Assembly: GCA_963977425.1 (NCBI GenBank)
Contig: CAXBOO010000001.1
Span: 62,001-126,000, forward strand
DNA length: 64,000 bases
Direction: 5' to 3'
Source: CAXBOO01 sp963977425
GTDB lineage: Bacteria; Bacteroidota; Bacteroidia; Flavobacteriales_D; Luteibaculaceae
Shown: in pieces, positions 8,980 through 19,000 of the stretch
Position numbering within the stretch: the stretch's first letter is position 1
How the letters are laid out: every line of letters starts with the position of its first letter
Made by a program: the position numbers and the translations under genes
Notes under the pieces: model-generated
The model's input: the letters and a program-made list of their open reading frames with translations, nothing else
What the model was told of the DNA's origin: nothing
The model's database searches: none

Positions 8980-9417
8980 ATGAACAAAGTCATTTTTTTG
9001 GGTTCAGATCATGCAGGATATGAGCTTAAGATGCAGTTGGTACCTCTTTTAGAAGAAGCTGGGTATACCATTCACGACAAAGGAACACACAGTGAAGAAC
9101 GATGTGATTATCCGGATTATGCCCATGCCGTTGCACAAGGGATAAAAGAAACAAAGGATGCCATAGGGTTGCTTGTTTGTGGAAGTGGAAATGGCATCAG
9201 CATTGCAGCTAACAAACACGAACATATTAGAGCGGCTTTGTGTTGGAATAGAGAATTGGGTGAACTAGCAAGAGCACATAACAATGCAAATGTTTTAAGT
9301 TTACCAGCACGCTTTATTGATGTAGAAACAGCCAAAGACATCTTAAAGGGTTTTATTAATACAAATTTTGAAGGCGGAAGACATGAGAAAAGAGTGGAGA
9401 AAATTAGCGCTTGTTAG
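8980..9417 (+). CDS. rpiB: Ribose-5-phosphate isomerase B
   Basis: 145 residues, the standard RpiB/LacAB length. The N-terminal GSDHAGYELK motif (D10, H11), catalytic base C67 in LLVCGSGNGISIAANK, and H100 in RAHNNANVLSLPARF are all present. It interconverts ribose 5-phosphate and ribulose 5-phosphate in the pentose phosphate pathway. Its 3' end overlaps the start of the M28 peptidase gene by 35 bases, so the two are translationally linked. It lies about 2.9 kb from rnr and is separated from it by the regulator and the MORN gene. Confidence 0.95.
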   Translation: MNKVIFLGSDHAGYELKMQLVPLLEEAGYTIHDKGTHSEERCDYPDYAHAVAQGIKETKDAIGLLVCGSGNGISIAANKHEHIRAALCWNRELGELARAHNNANVLSLPARFIDVETAKDILKGFINTNFEGGRHEKRVEKISAC

Positions 9418-10969
9418 TATAAGTGCTTTAAGTTCTTTGGCGGCAATAGCCCAAGGAACTACAAGTAACTATACAGTTACTGATTCAGTATTAAAATACG
9501 AGAAAGGAATTACACCTGAAGATTTAAGAAGCTATTTGAGCGTTTTGGCTCATGATAGTTTGGAAGGTCGTGAAACTGGAATGAGAGGGCAGAAGAAAGC
9601 TGCTAAATTCATTGAGGATCACTTCAAAGAAATAGGTTTGGAAGGTATAAATGGACAATACCAACAAAGTTTTCCTATTGTAGTTGAAAGCCCAGGTGGT
9701 ACAATATTATCTATAGAAGGAAAAACACAAACTTTTATTGATGATTTCTTTTACATAGGAAGTTTTGAACCTGAAGTAATTTCAGCTACCGATTTTGTTT
9801 TTGCAGGATATGGTATAGAAGATGAAACTTACAATGACTTAGAAGGTCTTGATGTAACAGGTAAAGTAGTTGTTATTTTAAGCGGAGAACCTAAAAATAA
9901 AGAAGATAAATATGTAGTTGGTAACAGCGATGTACCTTCTAAATGGAGTTCTGACAGATTTTTGAAAACCAGAAATTTATCTGAAAAAGGTGCTAAAGCC
10001 GTTTTTGTAATTCAAGACAGATACAATGGTATTATAGCAAGTTACAGAAGATTTTTGATGAGAAAAAGTACTCGTTTGGTTAAAAACGAAGAAAAGAAAG
10101 AACGCGTTATGCCGTTCTACTATATCAATGAAAAGGCTTTTGGCGATGCTTTAACTAAGAATATAGCTAAATACAAAAAAGGCAAATTAAAGGGCAGAGG
10201 TACTGTTGCTTCAAAACTAAACATCGACATTAAAATTGATGCCGTTGAAAAAACAGGAGAAAATGTTTTAGGACTTATTGAAGGTACTGACTTAAAAGAC
10301 GAAGTATTGGTTATCACAAGTCACTACGATCACATTGGTATTACCGATGGATTGATCAACAACGGTGCTGATGATGATGGTTCTGGGACATCAACTGTAA
10401 TGGAACTAGCGGCTACATTTATGGAAATGGCCAAAGCTGGTATCAAACCACGTCGTACTATATTGTTTATGACAGTTAGTGGGGAAGAAAAAGGCTTATT
10501 GGGTTCTGAATACTTTACAGACAATCCTTTGGTTCCATTAAGCAGTATGGTTGCCGATTTGAATATAGATATGGTAGGTCGTGTTGATGAAAAACACAAG
10601 GACAATCCAAACTTCGTTTACATTATCGGTTCTGATAAATTAAGTACTGATTTGCATAAAATAGCCTTAGGTATAAATGAAAAGTATGCAGATTTGGAAT
10701 TGAATTTTGAATACAATAGTCCTGATGATCCGAACAGATATTACTATAGATCAGATCATTACAACTTTGCTAAAAACAATATTCCTGTAATATTTTACTT
10801 CAACGGAACTCACCCAGATTACCATAAGCCAACAGATACTATAGAGAAAATTAACTTCGATAAGATGTCTAATATTGCTCGCTACGTATTCCTAACGGCT
10901 TGGGAAATTGCTAATAGAGACGAACGATTGAAAGTCGATGTTGAAAACGATTTTAAGAACGAACGTTAA
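9383..10969 (+). CDS. Secreted M28 family zinc aminopeptidase
   Basis: 528 residues from the ATG at 9383; the upstream TTG at 9368 would add residues before a normal signal peptide (about 1-24, ending AIAQ). Residues 120-275 probably carry a PA-like insert. The M28 catalytic core (about 285-515) has the co-catalytic zinc ligands H314 or H317 (SHYDHIG), the GADDDGSG aspartate near 330-331, E368-E369 (SGEEKG), D396 (NIDMVG) and H459 (SDHYNF). Likely cleaves N-terminal residues from peptides in the periplasm or outside. The 5' end overlaps rpiB; an intrinsic terminator follows. Confidence 0.9.
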   Translation: MRKEWRKLALVSISALSSLAAIAQGTTSNYTVTDSVLKYEKGITPEDLRSYLSVLAHDSLEGRETGMRGQKKAAKFIEDHFKEIGLEGINGQYQQSFPIVVESPGGTILSIEGKTQTFIDDFFYIGSFEPEVISATDFVFAGYGIEDETYNDLEGLDVTGKVVVILSGEPKNKEDKYVVGNSDVPSKWSSDRFLKTRNLSEKGAKAVFVIQDRYNGIIASYRRFLMRKSTRLVKNEEKKERVMPFYYINEKAFGDALTKNIAKYKKGKLKGRGTVASKLNIDIKIDAVEKTGENVLGLIEGTDLKDEVLVITSHYDHIGITDGLINNGADDDGSGTSTVMELAATFMEMAKAGIKPRRTILFMTVSGEEKGLLGSEYFTDNPLVPLSSMVADLNIDMVGRVDEKHKDNPNFVYIIGSDKLSTDLHKIALGINEKYADLELNFEYNSPDDPNRYYYRSDHYNFAKNNIPVIFYFNGTHPDYHKPTDTIEKINFDKMSNIARYVFLTAWEIANRDERLKVDVENDFKNER

Positions 10970-10995
10970 TCAACAATTATATAGAAATTATAAAA

Positions 10996-11017
10996 GGGGC
11001 TTTATGCCCCTTTTTTT
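10996..11017. terminator. Bidirectional terminator after the M28 peptidase
   Basis: GGGGC-TTTAT-GCCCC hairpin with T-run on the right and A-rich left flank, between convergent genes; the last bases overlap the stop codon of the following minus-strand gene. Confidence 0.85.
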
Positions 11018-12218
11018 ATAGTTCAGAATTTAAAAACGCTTCCGTTTCTTTTACATATTCTTCAAAGTACTTACCGGTACCAGGTCCATAAAATCCTGTA
11101 TGAACTCTTAGAATTTCTCCTTTCTGGTTTAGAAATATGGTACTAGGAAAGCTTATTATTTTTGATAATTGTGGAAACAAATCGCTTGCTTCCGTTTTAC
11201 TAGCGTTGCCAGCTTTTACAATTGGATATTGTATCCCTAAATCGTTTTTAAAACGGCTTATACGGGATTCAATTAACGAATCCGACCCTTTGTACTCAAA
11301 AGCCAGTCCAACTATGGCTAAACCCTTGTTTTTGTATTTTGGAAATAGGGTAGAGGCATAGTATCTACTTTCATCCATACAATTCGGACACCAAGTACCC
11401 AAAATTTGTATGGCTGTAATTTTTGCGTTCGGATCAGGTATCTGTATTCCACCAATGGTTTTATTGATGATGGCGTTTTCATCTAGAGGGCTAGTAAGTT
11501 TGGTAGCGGATCTTAATTCAAAATTATTGTTGACTACACCTTCCCAGGTGGTGTGATAATGATTGCCGGAATAAAAGTTTCCATTTAACAATGAATCGCC
11601 TTTTACATCTGCATCAAAATAGAAGTAATGGGCACCATCAAAACACGACATGGTAAGTTTTCCATTTTTCACCACACCTTCAATAAATCGATAATCTCCA
11701 GTTTCAGTTGCGAAAGTTGCTTTTACAATTCCATTGCTGCTTTCAAAAAGTCCAATAGCCAAATCGGTACTATCATTTCCGAAAGTTATTTTGTATCGGC
11801 CTTTAAATTCATCAGAAACTGCATCAAATCGTTTTCCTTGTTTTTTTGCTGACAGATTTATTTTATAGTCTTTTGGCCTATTTAGCGATGTAAATTCACC
11901 AGTTAATGTATTGTTATTCAGTATATTAAAGGCTAATTTAGAGCCGAATACAGGGAGTGTAATTATAAGAGAATCGGCTGTTATAGAAACTTCATCTGAC
12001 ACGATGGTCTCTTCAGAATTGTATATCGTAGCCTGTTGAATAGAATTATGTTTAGTTAGAGACAAAATGAAAGGGAGCGATGTTGAATCGTTCAATTCCA
12101 TATTAGCTCTAAATTTTCCTTCTAAGGTTTCTGAAATTATTTCTGTGTTTGTAGATAATCTACAAGCGCATAAAAAATATGCGCTTGCAGTTATCACAAA
12201 TAGCTTAGCTATTTTCAT
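11016..12218 (-). CDS. Thioredoxin-fold lipoprotein (TlpA/AhpC-TSA type)
   Basis: 400 residues. A lipobox (LCAC, lipidated cysteine C19) follows a hydrophobic N-terminus. Residues 20-245 are a beta-rich N-terminal region without a recognised name. The C-terminal domain (about 255-400) is thioredoxin-like with W276-C277-P-N-C280 and the VGLAFEYKG and FPSTIFLNQKGEI segments. Expected to act as a membrane-anchored periplasmic thiol-disulphide reductase. Its ATG overlaps the stop of the ALDH gene (ATGA), so it is the last gene of the DUF4175-ybeY-mnmG-ALDH chain. Confidence 0.85.
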   Translation of the reverse strand: MKIAKLFVITASAYFLCACRLSTNTEIISETLEGKFRANMELNDSTSLPFILSLTKHNSIQQATIYNSEETIVSDEVSITADSLIITLPVFGSKLAFNILNNNTLTGEFTSLNRPKDYKINLSAKKQGKRFDAVSDEFKGRYKITFGNDSTDLAIGLFESSNGIVKATFATETGDYRFIEGVVKNGKLTMSCFDGAHYFYFDADVKGDSLLNGNFYSGNHYHTTWEGVVNNNFELRSATKLTSPLDENAIINKTIGGIQIPDPNAKITAIQILGTWCPNCMDESRYYASTLFPKYKNKGLAIVGLAFEYKGSDSLIESRISRFKNDLGIQYPIVKAGNASKTEASDLFPQLSKIISFPSTIFLNQKGEILRVHTGFYGPGTGKYFEEYVKETEAFLNSEL

Positions 12219-13750
12219 AGTTCAAATTTTATTCCTTGTGCCAATGGTAATTGGTCAGAATAATTTATGGTATTGGTTTGGCGACGCATGTAACTTTTCC
12301 AAGCATCAGATCCAGACTCACGTCCTCCACCAGTTTCTTTTTCACCACCAAAAGCACCACCTATTTCAGCACCAGAAGTTCCAATGTTTACATTGGCAAT
12401 ACCACAATCGCTACCAGCACATGATAAGAAGTATTCTGCTTCTTTCATACTTTCAGTAAATATGGCTGAAGACAATCCTTGTGGAACATCATTTTGAATT
12501 GCTATTGCTTCTTCAAGTGTATCGTATTCCATTACATAAAGTACAGGAGCAAAGGTTTCCGTCTTAGTAATAGGAGCTGATGAATCAATTTTTAAAGCAC
12601 AAGGTTTTACATAAGATCCACCTTCTAAACCTTTAACAGTAAGTGGACCATGATCAGTTAATAATTCTGCACCTTGGTTTAACGCTTCTTTAATGCAAGC
12701 CGAATATTGCTCAACAGATTGTGCATCGATAAGTGGTCCTACTAAATTATTTTGATCAAGAGGATCTCCAATACGCAATTGGCTATAAGCTTTAACCAAA
12801 GTATCGATTACTTTTTTGCTGATGCTTTTGTGCAATAATAGACGTCTTGTAGAAGTACATCTTTGCCCACATGTTCCAACTGCTCCAAATACGATGGCTG
12901 GAATAGCAATATTTAAGTCAGCATTTTCAGTTACAATAAGTGCATTGTTTCCACCCAATTCTAATAATGATTTACCAAATCTGTCCGATACATTTTTAGC
13001 AACTTCTCTACCCATTCTTGTAGAACCTGTAGCCGATACTAAAGCAACATCTTTTGTTTTGGTTAACATTTCACCAACTTCAACTCTACCATTAATGATA
13101 GAAGAAATTCCTTCAGGAAGATTGTTTGCTTCTGCAACTTTATTCCAAAGAACTTGACATGCAATAGCGGTTAGTGGTGTTTTTTCAGATGGTTTCCAAA
13201 TGGTAACATTACCACATATCCAAGCTAAAGCTGTATTCCAACTCCAAACGGCTACTGGGAAATTAAATGCAGATATTATACCTACAATTCCAAGTGGATG
13301 CCATTGTTCGTACATACGGTGATTTGGTCTTTCGCTGTGCATGGTAAGACCATAAAGTTGTCTTGATAAACCAACTGCAAATTCGCAGATGTCAATCATT
13401 TCTTGTACTTCACCAAGTCCTTCTTGTAATGATTTTCCCATTTCTATAGAAACAAGTGCTCCAAGGGGATCTTTGTTTTCGCGTAAGACATCACCAAATT
13501 GGCGTACAATATCGCCACGTAAAGGTGCAGGTTTTGCTTGCCATTCTTTTTGAGCCGACTTAGCTTTAGCAATTATTTCTTTGAAGTTTTGTTCTGTAGT
13601 AATGTCTACTGAAGCAATAACTTCGCCGTCGATAGGAGAAACAGATGTAATGTTACCTGTACCAACTAATGTTTTTGAATCTATCCAAGTACCTGAATTG
13701 GTTGCTTGAATTCCAAAATGATTTAGGATTTGTTGTTTGTTCATAGTCAT
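12215..13750 (-). CDS. ALDH7-type L-aminoadipate-semialdehyde dehydrogenase
   Basis: 511 residues, close to antiquitin/ALDH7 family members. Cofactor and catalytic features: the NFP...WNTALAWICGN and KPSEKTPLTA segments, E264 in LLELGGNNA, and nucleophile C298 in TCGQRCTSTRRL, a phrase typical of ALDH7. The family oxidises L-aminoadipate 6-semialdehyde (in equilibrium with piperideine-6-carboxylate) to L-2-aminoadipate in lysine breakdown, using NAD(P)+. The start codon ATG (13750) directly abuts a parS-like palindrome that fills the gap to mnmG; a second in-frame ATG lies two codons later. Overlaps the downstream lipoprotein gene by four bases. Confidence 0.85.
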   Translation of the reverse strand: MTMNKQQILNHFGIQATNSGTWIDSKTLVGTGNITSVSPIDGEVIASVDITTEQNFKEIIAKAKSAQKEWQAKPAPLRGDIVRQFGDVLRENKDPLGALVSIEMGKSLQEGLGEVQEMIDICEFAVGLSRQLYGLTMHSERPNHRMYEQWHPLGIVGIISAFNFPVAVWSWNTALAWICGNVTIWKPSEKTPLTAIACQVLWNKVAEANNLPEGISSIINGRVEVGEMLTKTKDVALVSATGSTRMGREVAKNVSDRFGKSLLELGGNNALIVTENADLNIAIPAIVFGAVGTCGQRCTSTRRLLLHKSISKKVIDTLVKAYSQLRIGDPLDQNNLVGPLIDAQSVEQYSACIKEALNQGAELLTDHGPLTVKGLEGGSYVKPCALKIDSSAPITKTETFAPVLYVMEYDTLEEAIAIQNDVPQGLSSAIFTESMKEAEYFLSCAGSDCGIANVNIGTSGAEIGGAFGGEKETGGGRESGSDAWKSYMRRQTNTINYSDQLPLAQGIKFEL

Positions 13751-13765
13751 GTTCCACGTGGAACT
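13750..13765. promoter_or_regulatory. parS: parS-like site between mnmG and the ALDH7 gene
   Basis: TGTTCCACGTGGAACT. The central 14 bases (GTTCCACGTGGAAC) are a perfect palindrome with the CACGTG core of ParB sites; two outer positions differ from TGTTNCACGTGAAACA. It overlaps the mnmG stop codon and reaches the ALDH start codon. Confidence 0.6.
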
Positions 13766-15638
13766 ATTTTTTCATTTGTATTAATAATATCGATATGTCG
13801 GATGGCGAAACTCCGGAAATTCTACTGGCCTGAGCCAAATTTACAGGCTTTATTTCACTTAGTTTTTCAATAGCTTCAGTTGATAAACTTTGCATTTTGG
13901 AGTAATCAAAATTAGCATCTATTCTTACCTTATCTAAGTGTTTTAATTTTGATGCTGCATCAGCCTCTTTTTGTAAATAGCCTTTGTATTTGATGCGTAT
14001 TTCAACAGCTTCTTTTTCTTCTTTGTTTAGTGCAGATATGGAAGCATCTTCTGTTAATTCATCTGAAACTGATAAAATATGGTTTAAGCTTAAGTTGGGC
14101 CTTGTAAGAATATTATTTGCTTTTATTTTCTGATTAATAGGTGCTGAATCTAAACTTTCCAATACAGGGTTTATTCTATCTGGGTGTACTGATGTTTTCT
14201 CAATGGCTTTGATTCCGGCTTCAACTTTTTGGTATTTTGTTTGCATTATGCGCAAATCGGTGTCGCTCAATAATCCGATATGATTGCCTAAGGCAGAAAG
14301 TCTTTGATCGGCATTGTCTTGTCTTAACAACAACCGGTATTCCGCTCGAGAAGTAAACATTCTATAAGGTTCTTCAGTTCCCTTAGTTATTAAATCATCA
14401 ATCAATACACCAATGTAAGCTTCATCTCTTCCAAGAATTAAGGGGTCTTTTTCATTGATTTTAAGATGTGCGTTGATGCCAGCCATTAAGCCTTGTGATC
14501 CTGCTTCTTCGTACCCTGTAGTTCCATTTATCTGTCCAGCAAAATAGAGTCCTTCAACCAATTTGGTCTCCAGTGTATGTTGCAATTGAGTAGGAGGGAA
14601 GTAATCGTATTCTATAGCGTAGCCAGGGCGAAATATCTTCGCTTTTTCAAATCCTGGTATCAATTTGATGGCTTTCATTTGAACGTCTTCAGGAAGTGAA
14701 GTGCTGAATCCGTTGATGTATGTTTCTACTGTATCGACACCTTCTGGTTCAACAAATATTTGATGTCTGTTGCGTTCCGAAAATCTATTGATTTTGTCTT
14801 CAATGCTTGGGCAATATCGAGGTCCGGTTGACTTAATTGAACCATTGAACATTGGGCTATCGTCAAAACCTTCTTTAAGTGTGTCGTGTACATCTGGATT
14901 GGTATAGGTGATGTGACACGGTAGTTGTTTTAATTTCTTGTAGTCTTTAAGCCTGTAAGAAAACTGTAGGTCTTCATCATCACCATGCTGAGCTTCCATT
15001 TTGGAATAATCCAATGATCTTCCATCTACTCTAGGAGGTGTTCCTGTTTTCATTCTATCGGATTCAAACCCTAGATCTAATAATGATTTTGTAAGTCCGA
15101 CAGCGGCGCTTTCACCGCTACGTCCTCCGCCAAAATTCTTTCGTCCAATATGAATCAATCCATTTAGAAATGTTCCATTTGTTAGAACTACAGCATCGGA
15201 TTTGAATGTCAATCCAAGCCCTGTTTTTACACCTATGATTTTACCGTTTTCGGTTAAAACATCGGTAACAGTATCTTGAAAAAAATCTAAGTTTTCTGAT
15301 TTTTCTAAAGCTAGTCGCCATTCCCAGGCAAATACCATACGGTCGTTTTGAGAACGTGGGCTCCACATAGCTGGACCTTTAGACCGGTTGAGCATACGCA
15401 TTTGTATGGCACTTTTGTCTGATATTATACCAGACATTCCGCCTAATGCGTCAATTTCACGTACAATCTGGCCTTTTGCTATACCCCCCATAGCTGGGTT
15501 GCAGCTCATTTGGCCTACAGTACCAAGATTCATAGTGATTAGTAAGGTTTTGGACCCTAATTGACTCGCTGCGTGAGCGGCTTCGTTTCCAGCGTGCCCA
15601 GCACCAACTACTATTACGTCGTATTTGTTTTCAAACAT
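13764..15638 (-). CDS. mnmG: tRNA uridine-5-carboxymethylaminomethyl modification enzyme MnmG
   Basis: 624 residues, full length. The N-terminal FAD-binding GAGHAGNEAA motif (about 12-21), the NLGTVGQMSCNPAMGGIAKG signature, conserved cysteine C46 or nearby, and the second family signature GEAY-like region EPYRMFTSRAEYRLLLRQDNAD (about 430-450) are all seen. With MnmE it adds the carboxymethylaminomethyl group to wobble uridine-34 of certain tRNAs. It lies between ybeY upstream and the ALDH7 gene downstream in the same direction, flanked by two parS-like sites; mnmG is often origin-proximal in other bacteria. Confidence 0.95.
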   Translation of the reverse strand: MFENKYDVIVVGAGHAGNEAAHAASQLGSKTLLITMNLGTVGQMSCNPAMGGIAKGQIVREIDALGGMSGIISDKSAIQMRMLNRSKGPAMWSPRSQNDRMVFAWEWRLALEKSENLDFFQDTVTDVLTENGKIIGVKTGLGLTFKSDAVVLTNGTFLNGLIHIGRKNFGGGRSGESAAVGLTKSLLDLGFESDRMKTGTPPRVDGRSLDYSKMEAQHGDDEDLQFSYRLKDYKKLKQLPCHITYTNPDVHDTLKEGFDDSPMFNGSIKSTGPRYCPSIEDKINRFSERNRHQIFVEPEGVDTVETYINGFSTSLPEDVQMKAIKLIPGFEKAKIFRPGYAIEYDYFPPTQLQHTLETKLVEGLYFAGQINGTTGYEEAGSQGLMAGINAHLKINEKDPLILGRDEAYIGVLIDDLITKGTEEPYRMFTSRAEYRLLLRQDNADQRLSALGNHIGLLSDTDLRIMQTKYQKVEAGIKAIEKTSVHPDRINPVLESLDSAPINQKIKANNILTRPNLSLNHILSVSDELTEDASISALNKEEKEAVEIRIKYKGYLQKEADAASKLKHLDKVRIDANFDYSKMQSLSTEAIEKLSEIKPVNLAQASRISGVSPSDISILLIQMKK

Positions 15639-15640
15639 AA

Positions 15641-16072
15641 TTATGTTCCACGTGAAACATTCCAGAATTCTAGCGCAGTATTTTCACCTTTTCGCATAGC
15701 TTTCTCTTCTGCTTCTGTTTTGTCATTTAACCCGCAAAGATGCAGAATACCGTGGATTATTACCCTACGAATCTCATGAATTAATTTTACTTCTAATTTC
15801 TTGGCGTTGTCTTTTACTCTATCGTAACTAATGAAAAGGTCGCCAGAAAGTATTTCCCCTTCATTGTAATTGAACGTAATGATATCGGTGTAGTAATCGT
15901 GATTCAAAAACGAAATGTTTTTTTCAAGCAAGTATTCATCTGATGAAAAAATAATGTTGACATCGCCTATATTCATGCCATATTCATTCACCGTATTTTC
16001 TATCCATAGGCGCAATTCATTTTTTGAGCCAATGTCTTTTGGCTTTATATCTTCATAGAAAAAGGAAATCAT
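15641..16072 (-). CDS. ybeY: Endoribonuclease YbeY, variant metal-binding motif
   Basis: 143 residues. The UPF0054 motif is present as HGILHLCGLNDK (H107, H111), but the third histidine of the classic HGxxHLxGxDH zinc site is replaced: the expected position reads N116-D117-K118. The same change (xxDKT) is, as I recall, common in Bacteroidota YbeY, so it may be a lineage feature rather than a defect. The enzyme is needed for 16S rRNA 3' maturation and ribosome quality control. The gene overlaps the stop of DUF4175 by ATGA, and its last codons (encoding VSRGT) overlap an exact parS site. Confidence 0.9.
   Translation of the reverse strand: MISFFYEDIKPKDIGSKNELRLWIENTVNEYGMNIGDVNIIFSSDEYLLEKNISFLNHDYYTDIITFNYNEGEILSGDLFISYDRVKDNAKKLEVKLIHEIRRVIIHGILHLCGLNDKTEAEEKAMRKGENTALEFWNVSRGT
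15644..15659. promoter_or_regulatory. parS: parS site inside the 3' end of ybeY
   Basis: TGTTCCACGTGAAACA matches the 16-base parS consensus TGTTNCACGTGAAACA at every position. On the minus strand it spells the final codons of ybeY (V-S-R-G-T) directly before its stop. Known biology: ParB loads on such sites, usually clustered near the origin. Confidence 0.8.
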
Positions 16073-19000
16073 GGCTCGAAATAAATGTCTGTTTTGTTTT
16101 TATAATAGGGTTTTAAGCCTGTAGGATAGCTTTTCAGAATTTCAGATTCTCGTAACTTTTTCTTTAAATATTCTTCGCGTTGTTCATTGACAATTGTGCG
16201 TTGATTTTTCGCTGATTTTGATTCTCGCTCTTTATCAAGTTCTCGTTCTAAATCGGCTTTCTCAGCTTCTAGTAATCGCGTAATTATATCCTGTTGGCGT
16301 TTTTTAATTTCTGGCATTGGACGTTTGTTGACCAAATCTTCTTCTATCTTTTCCATTTCCTCTGCAATTTCCTTCAGTTTTTTTGCTGATCCGTTTTTGC
16401 CACCACTCAATTCTTCCGCCATACCTTGTATTTTGCGTCTAATGGCAGCTTGTTGAGCGGCTTGTTGTGCAATTTGTTTGGCCTTTGTGCCACCCATACC
16501 TTGGCCGTCTTCGCCTTTTTTGCCTGGCTTTTTACCGCCTTCCATATCCTTGCCCATTTGCTCTTGCATTTTGCGCAATTGTTCTAGGCTTGGCTTGGCA
16601 CCAGATCCTCCTGGTTTTTCGCAATTACCAGAACCGGGCTGGCTTTTTGCCATTTGCATCTGCATTTGTTTTAAAACCTCGTCCAATAGCAATGCTAGAT
16701 TGTTGAAACCCATCATGGTTTTTTGCTGGTAAACGGCGCTTTGGGGCAAACGTAAATCTTGAAGATGATTTAAAGTATACTCTAGATTGCTGTTAATGGT
16801 ACTGATTTCTTTGTTGATGATGCCAGATAATTGCATAACTCTTGTGGCCAATGCTTGTAGACTATCTTCAACGATTACAAAGTTGTCTTTAATATCTTTT
16901 TGTGCTTGTGATAACTGATTGATTTTTGGATCAGAACTGCTGATGTTTTTTGATTGCTCGATTAAATCTTCTTCATCAAAAGAAAGTTGAATCAGGTTTT
17001 CAAGAATAGCTCGAAGACTTTCCATATCCTCAGCTTGTTGTTGAGCTTCGCTGGATTTTTTCATTTCCGACATTTGCTCAGCCATTTCTTGCATTTTTTG
17101 CCCAGCCTTTTTCTGATTGTCATTGGCTTTTTTGTCCTGACTTTCAGACATGTTTTCCTTAGCTTTTTGCTGTTCTTTTTTAATTTCAGCTTGTTCGGCT
17201 TTGGTTTTTTCTTGGAAATCGGTAGGCTTTTTTAACTCATCGCCTTTCTTATCAAGTTTTTTTATGTCGTCTTGAATTTTCTCGAATTCTTTATCAATTT
17301 GCTCCTGCTCTTCCTGCGTATCCGTTTCTTTTTCGCTTAGTTTTTCTTGCTTTTCACCAAGCTCATCTAGCTTTTTGATCAAGTCTTCAGTCTCTTTATC
17401 AAGTGCCAACTGTTTTAACCATTCCATGTTTTGGTCAAGACTTTTCTCAATGTCCTCATTGTTAATTTTAAGGTCATCTAAAGCCTTTTCTATATCAGCT
17501 TTGTTCTCCTTTTCCATCATTTCCTGAAGCTCATTCAATAGCTTCTCAAGCTCAGGATCAATCAGTTCTTCAAATAACTCTTCTAGCTTTTGTTGTTTCT
17601 CAAGTATTTTCTCATCAAAATTGGTCAACCGTTCTTCTTCAGAATTTAGCAGTTGATTTTCCTTTTTGCTCTTTTCAATTTCATCCTGTAGTTTTTTTAC
17701 TTCTTTATTGATGTTTTTTATTTCTTGTTTTTCTTCAAAGCTGATTTCTTTCTTTCCCTTAAGCTGGTCTTTCAACTTATCTAAATCACTATTGATTTTT
17801 TCGCTCTTGTTTTTAAGCTTGTCAAGTTTGTCTAGTTGCTCTTCTCTATCTTTTTGCAGCGATTCTGTTAATGCTTTTTCGTTTAAAATATCGATTGCTT
17901 TTTTGTCTGAAACAGTAAACTTTGCTCCGTTCACTTGATCGTTATCAAATACTTTGGCGTATACCTTAGTTACATTTTCAAGTTCGTCTAGAATGCAAAC
18001 AAAACTTTGTGAGCGAAGTTTATTTAATGGAAGTGTTTTAGTAAAAACTATTTTTCCTTCATTATTTTCGGCAATAACTTTCAATTGAGAAAAACCATAG
18101 TCGTCTTCAATTTGTCCTTGTAAGTAAAAGGTGTTTTTGAATAAACTATCTGATTTTAATTCAGCCGAAATTTTTGGATACTGATCTGTTATTACTTTTA
18201 ATGAATATATGCTGGTATCAACCAATTGACTTTCGGTATTTTGAGAAACGACTAAATAATTCAACGATTTTTTTGCAATGTGTTGAAAATCAGCAGATTG
18301 GTTTACGATAATTTTTGTTGAAGTGTTTTTTTCATCTTCCAATAACCAAGTCAATTCGCTCCCTTCTGGGACAATTATATCAAGAGTGTTATTGTTAACT
18401 TCTTCATTGAAATTGGTGTAACTAGGGTATTTTATTTTTGTTGTAAGCGATTTTATTTTTGGAAGCTTTAAAACAGAAACATAAACGGGTTTTGATTTGA
18501 ATGGACCAGATTCGATATAGATGTTTCTTGATGAAAAATTATTGCTTAATACGGCAGTGTATTTATTCTCTTTTGTCTTAGTAAATAGAGTTTTGTTGTT
18601 GCCGTCGATTAAATAAATTCTAGAAGGTATTTTGTTTCCAGATGAATGAATTTCAATGTCAATAGATTCGCCTTCATGAATACGGTATTCACTTTCCGCA
18701 AATGAGAATGAAAAAGAAAGCGGTTTTTGAAAATGCTCACTGTAATTTATTAGGCGTTTAGATCCATCGCTAATTATATTGGGATTGTACAGCCAAGTGG
18801 CTAAAAGGAAAGCCAATACAGGAGTAGCAAAAAGCAGATATTTGTTTTTTTCTTTGAAACGAATGGCTTCCGTAAACCGAATGTTTTTTAATCCATTGTA
18901 CCGTTGTTCTACGGAAGCAATTATCAACGATTTTTGTGGTTCAGGCTCATAAATAGACCTTTTTTCAAGCTCTAAAAGATTCAATAAAACATCTTTTACT

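Noticed and set aside
12067..12459. 130-codon plus-strand frame opposite the TlpA and ALDH7 genes
   Set aside because: Antisense shadow of two well-supported genes; poor protein composition.
17666..17938. Ser/Phe/Leu-rich plus-strand frame opposite DUF4175
   Set aside because: Mirror of the Glu/Lys-rich coiled coil; composition is a strand effect.
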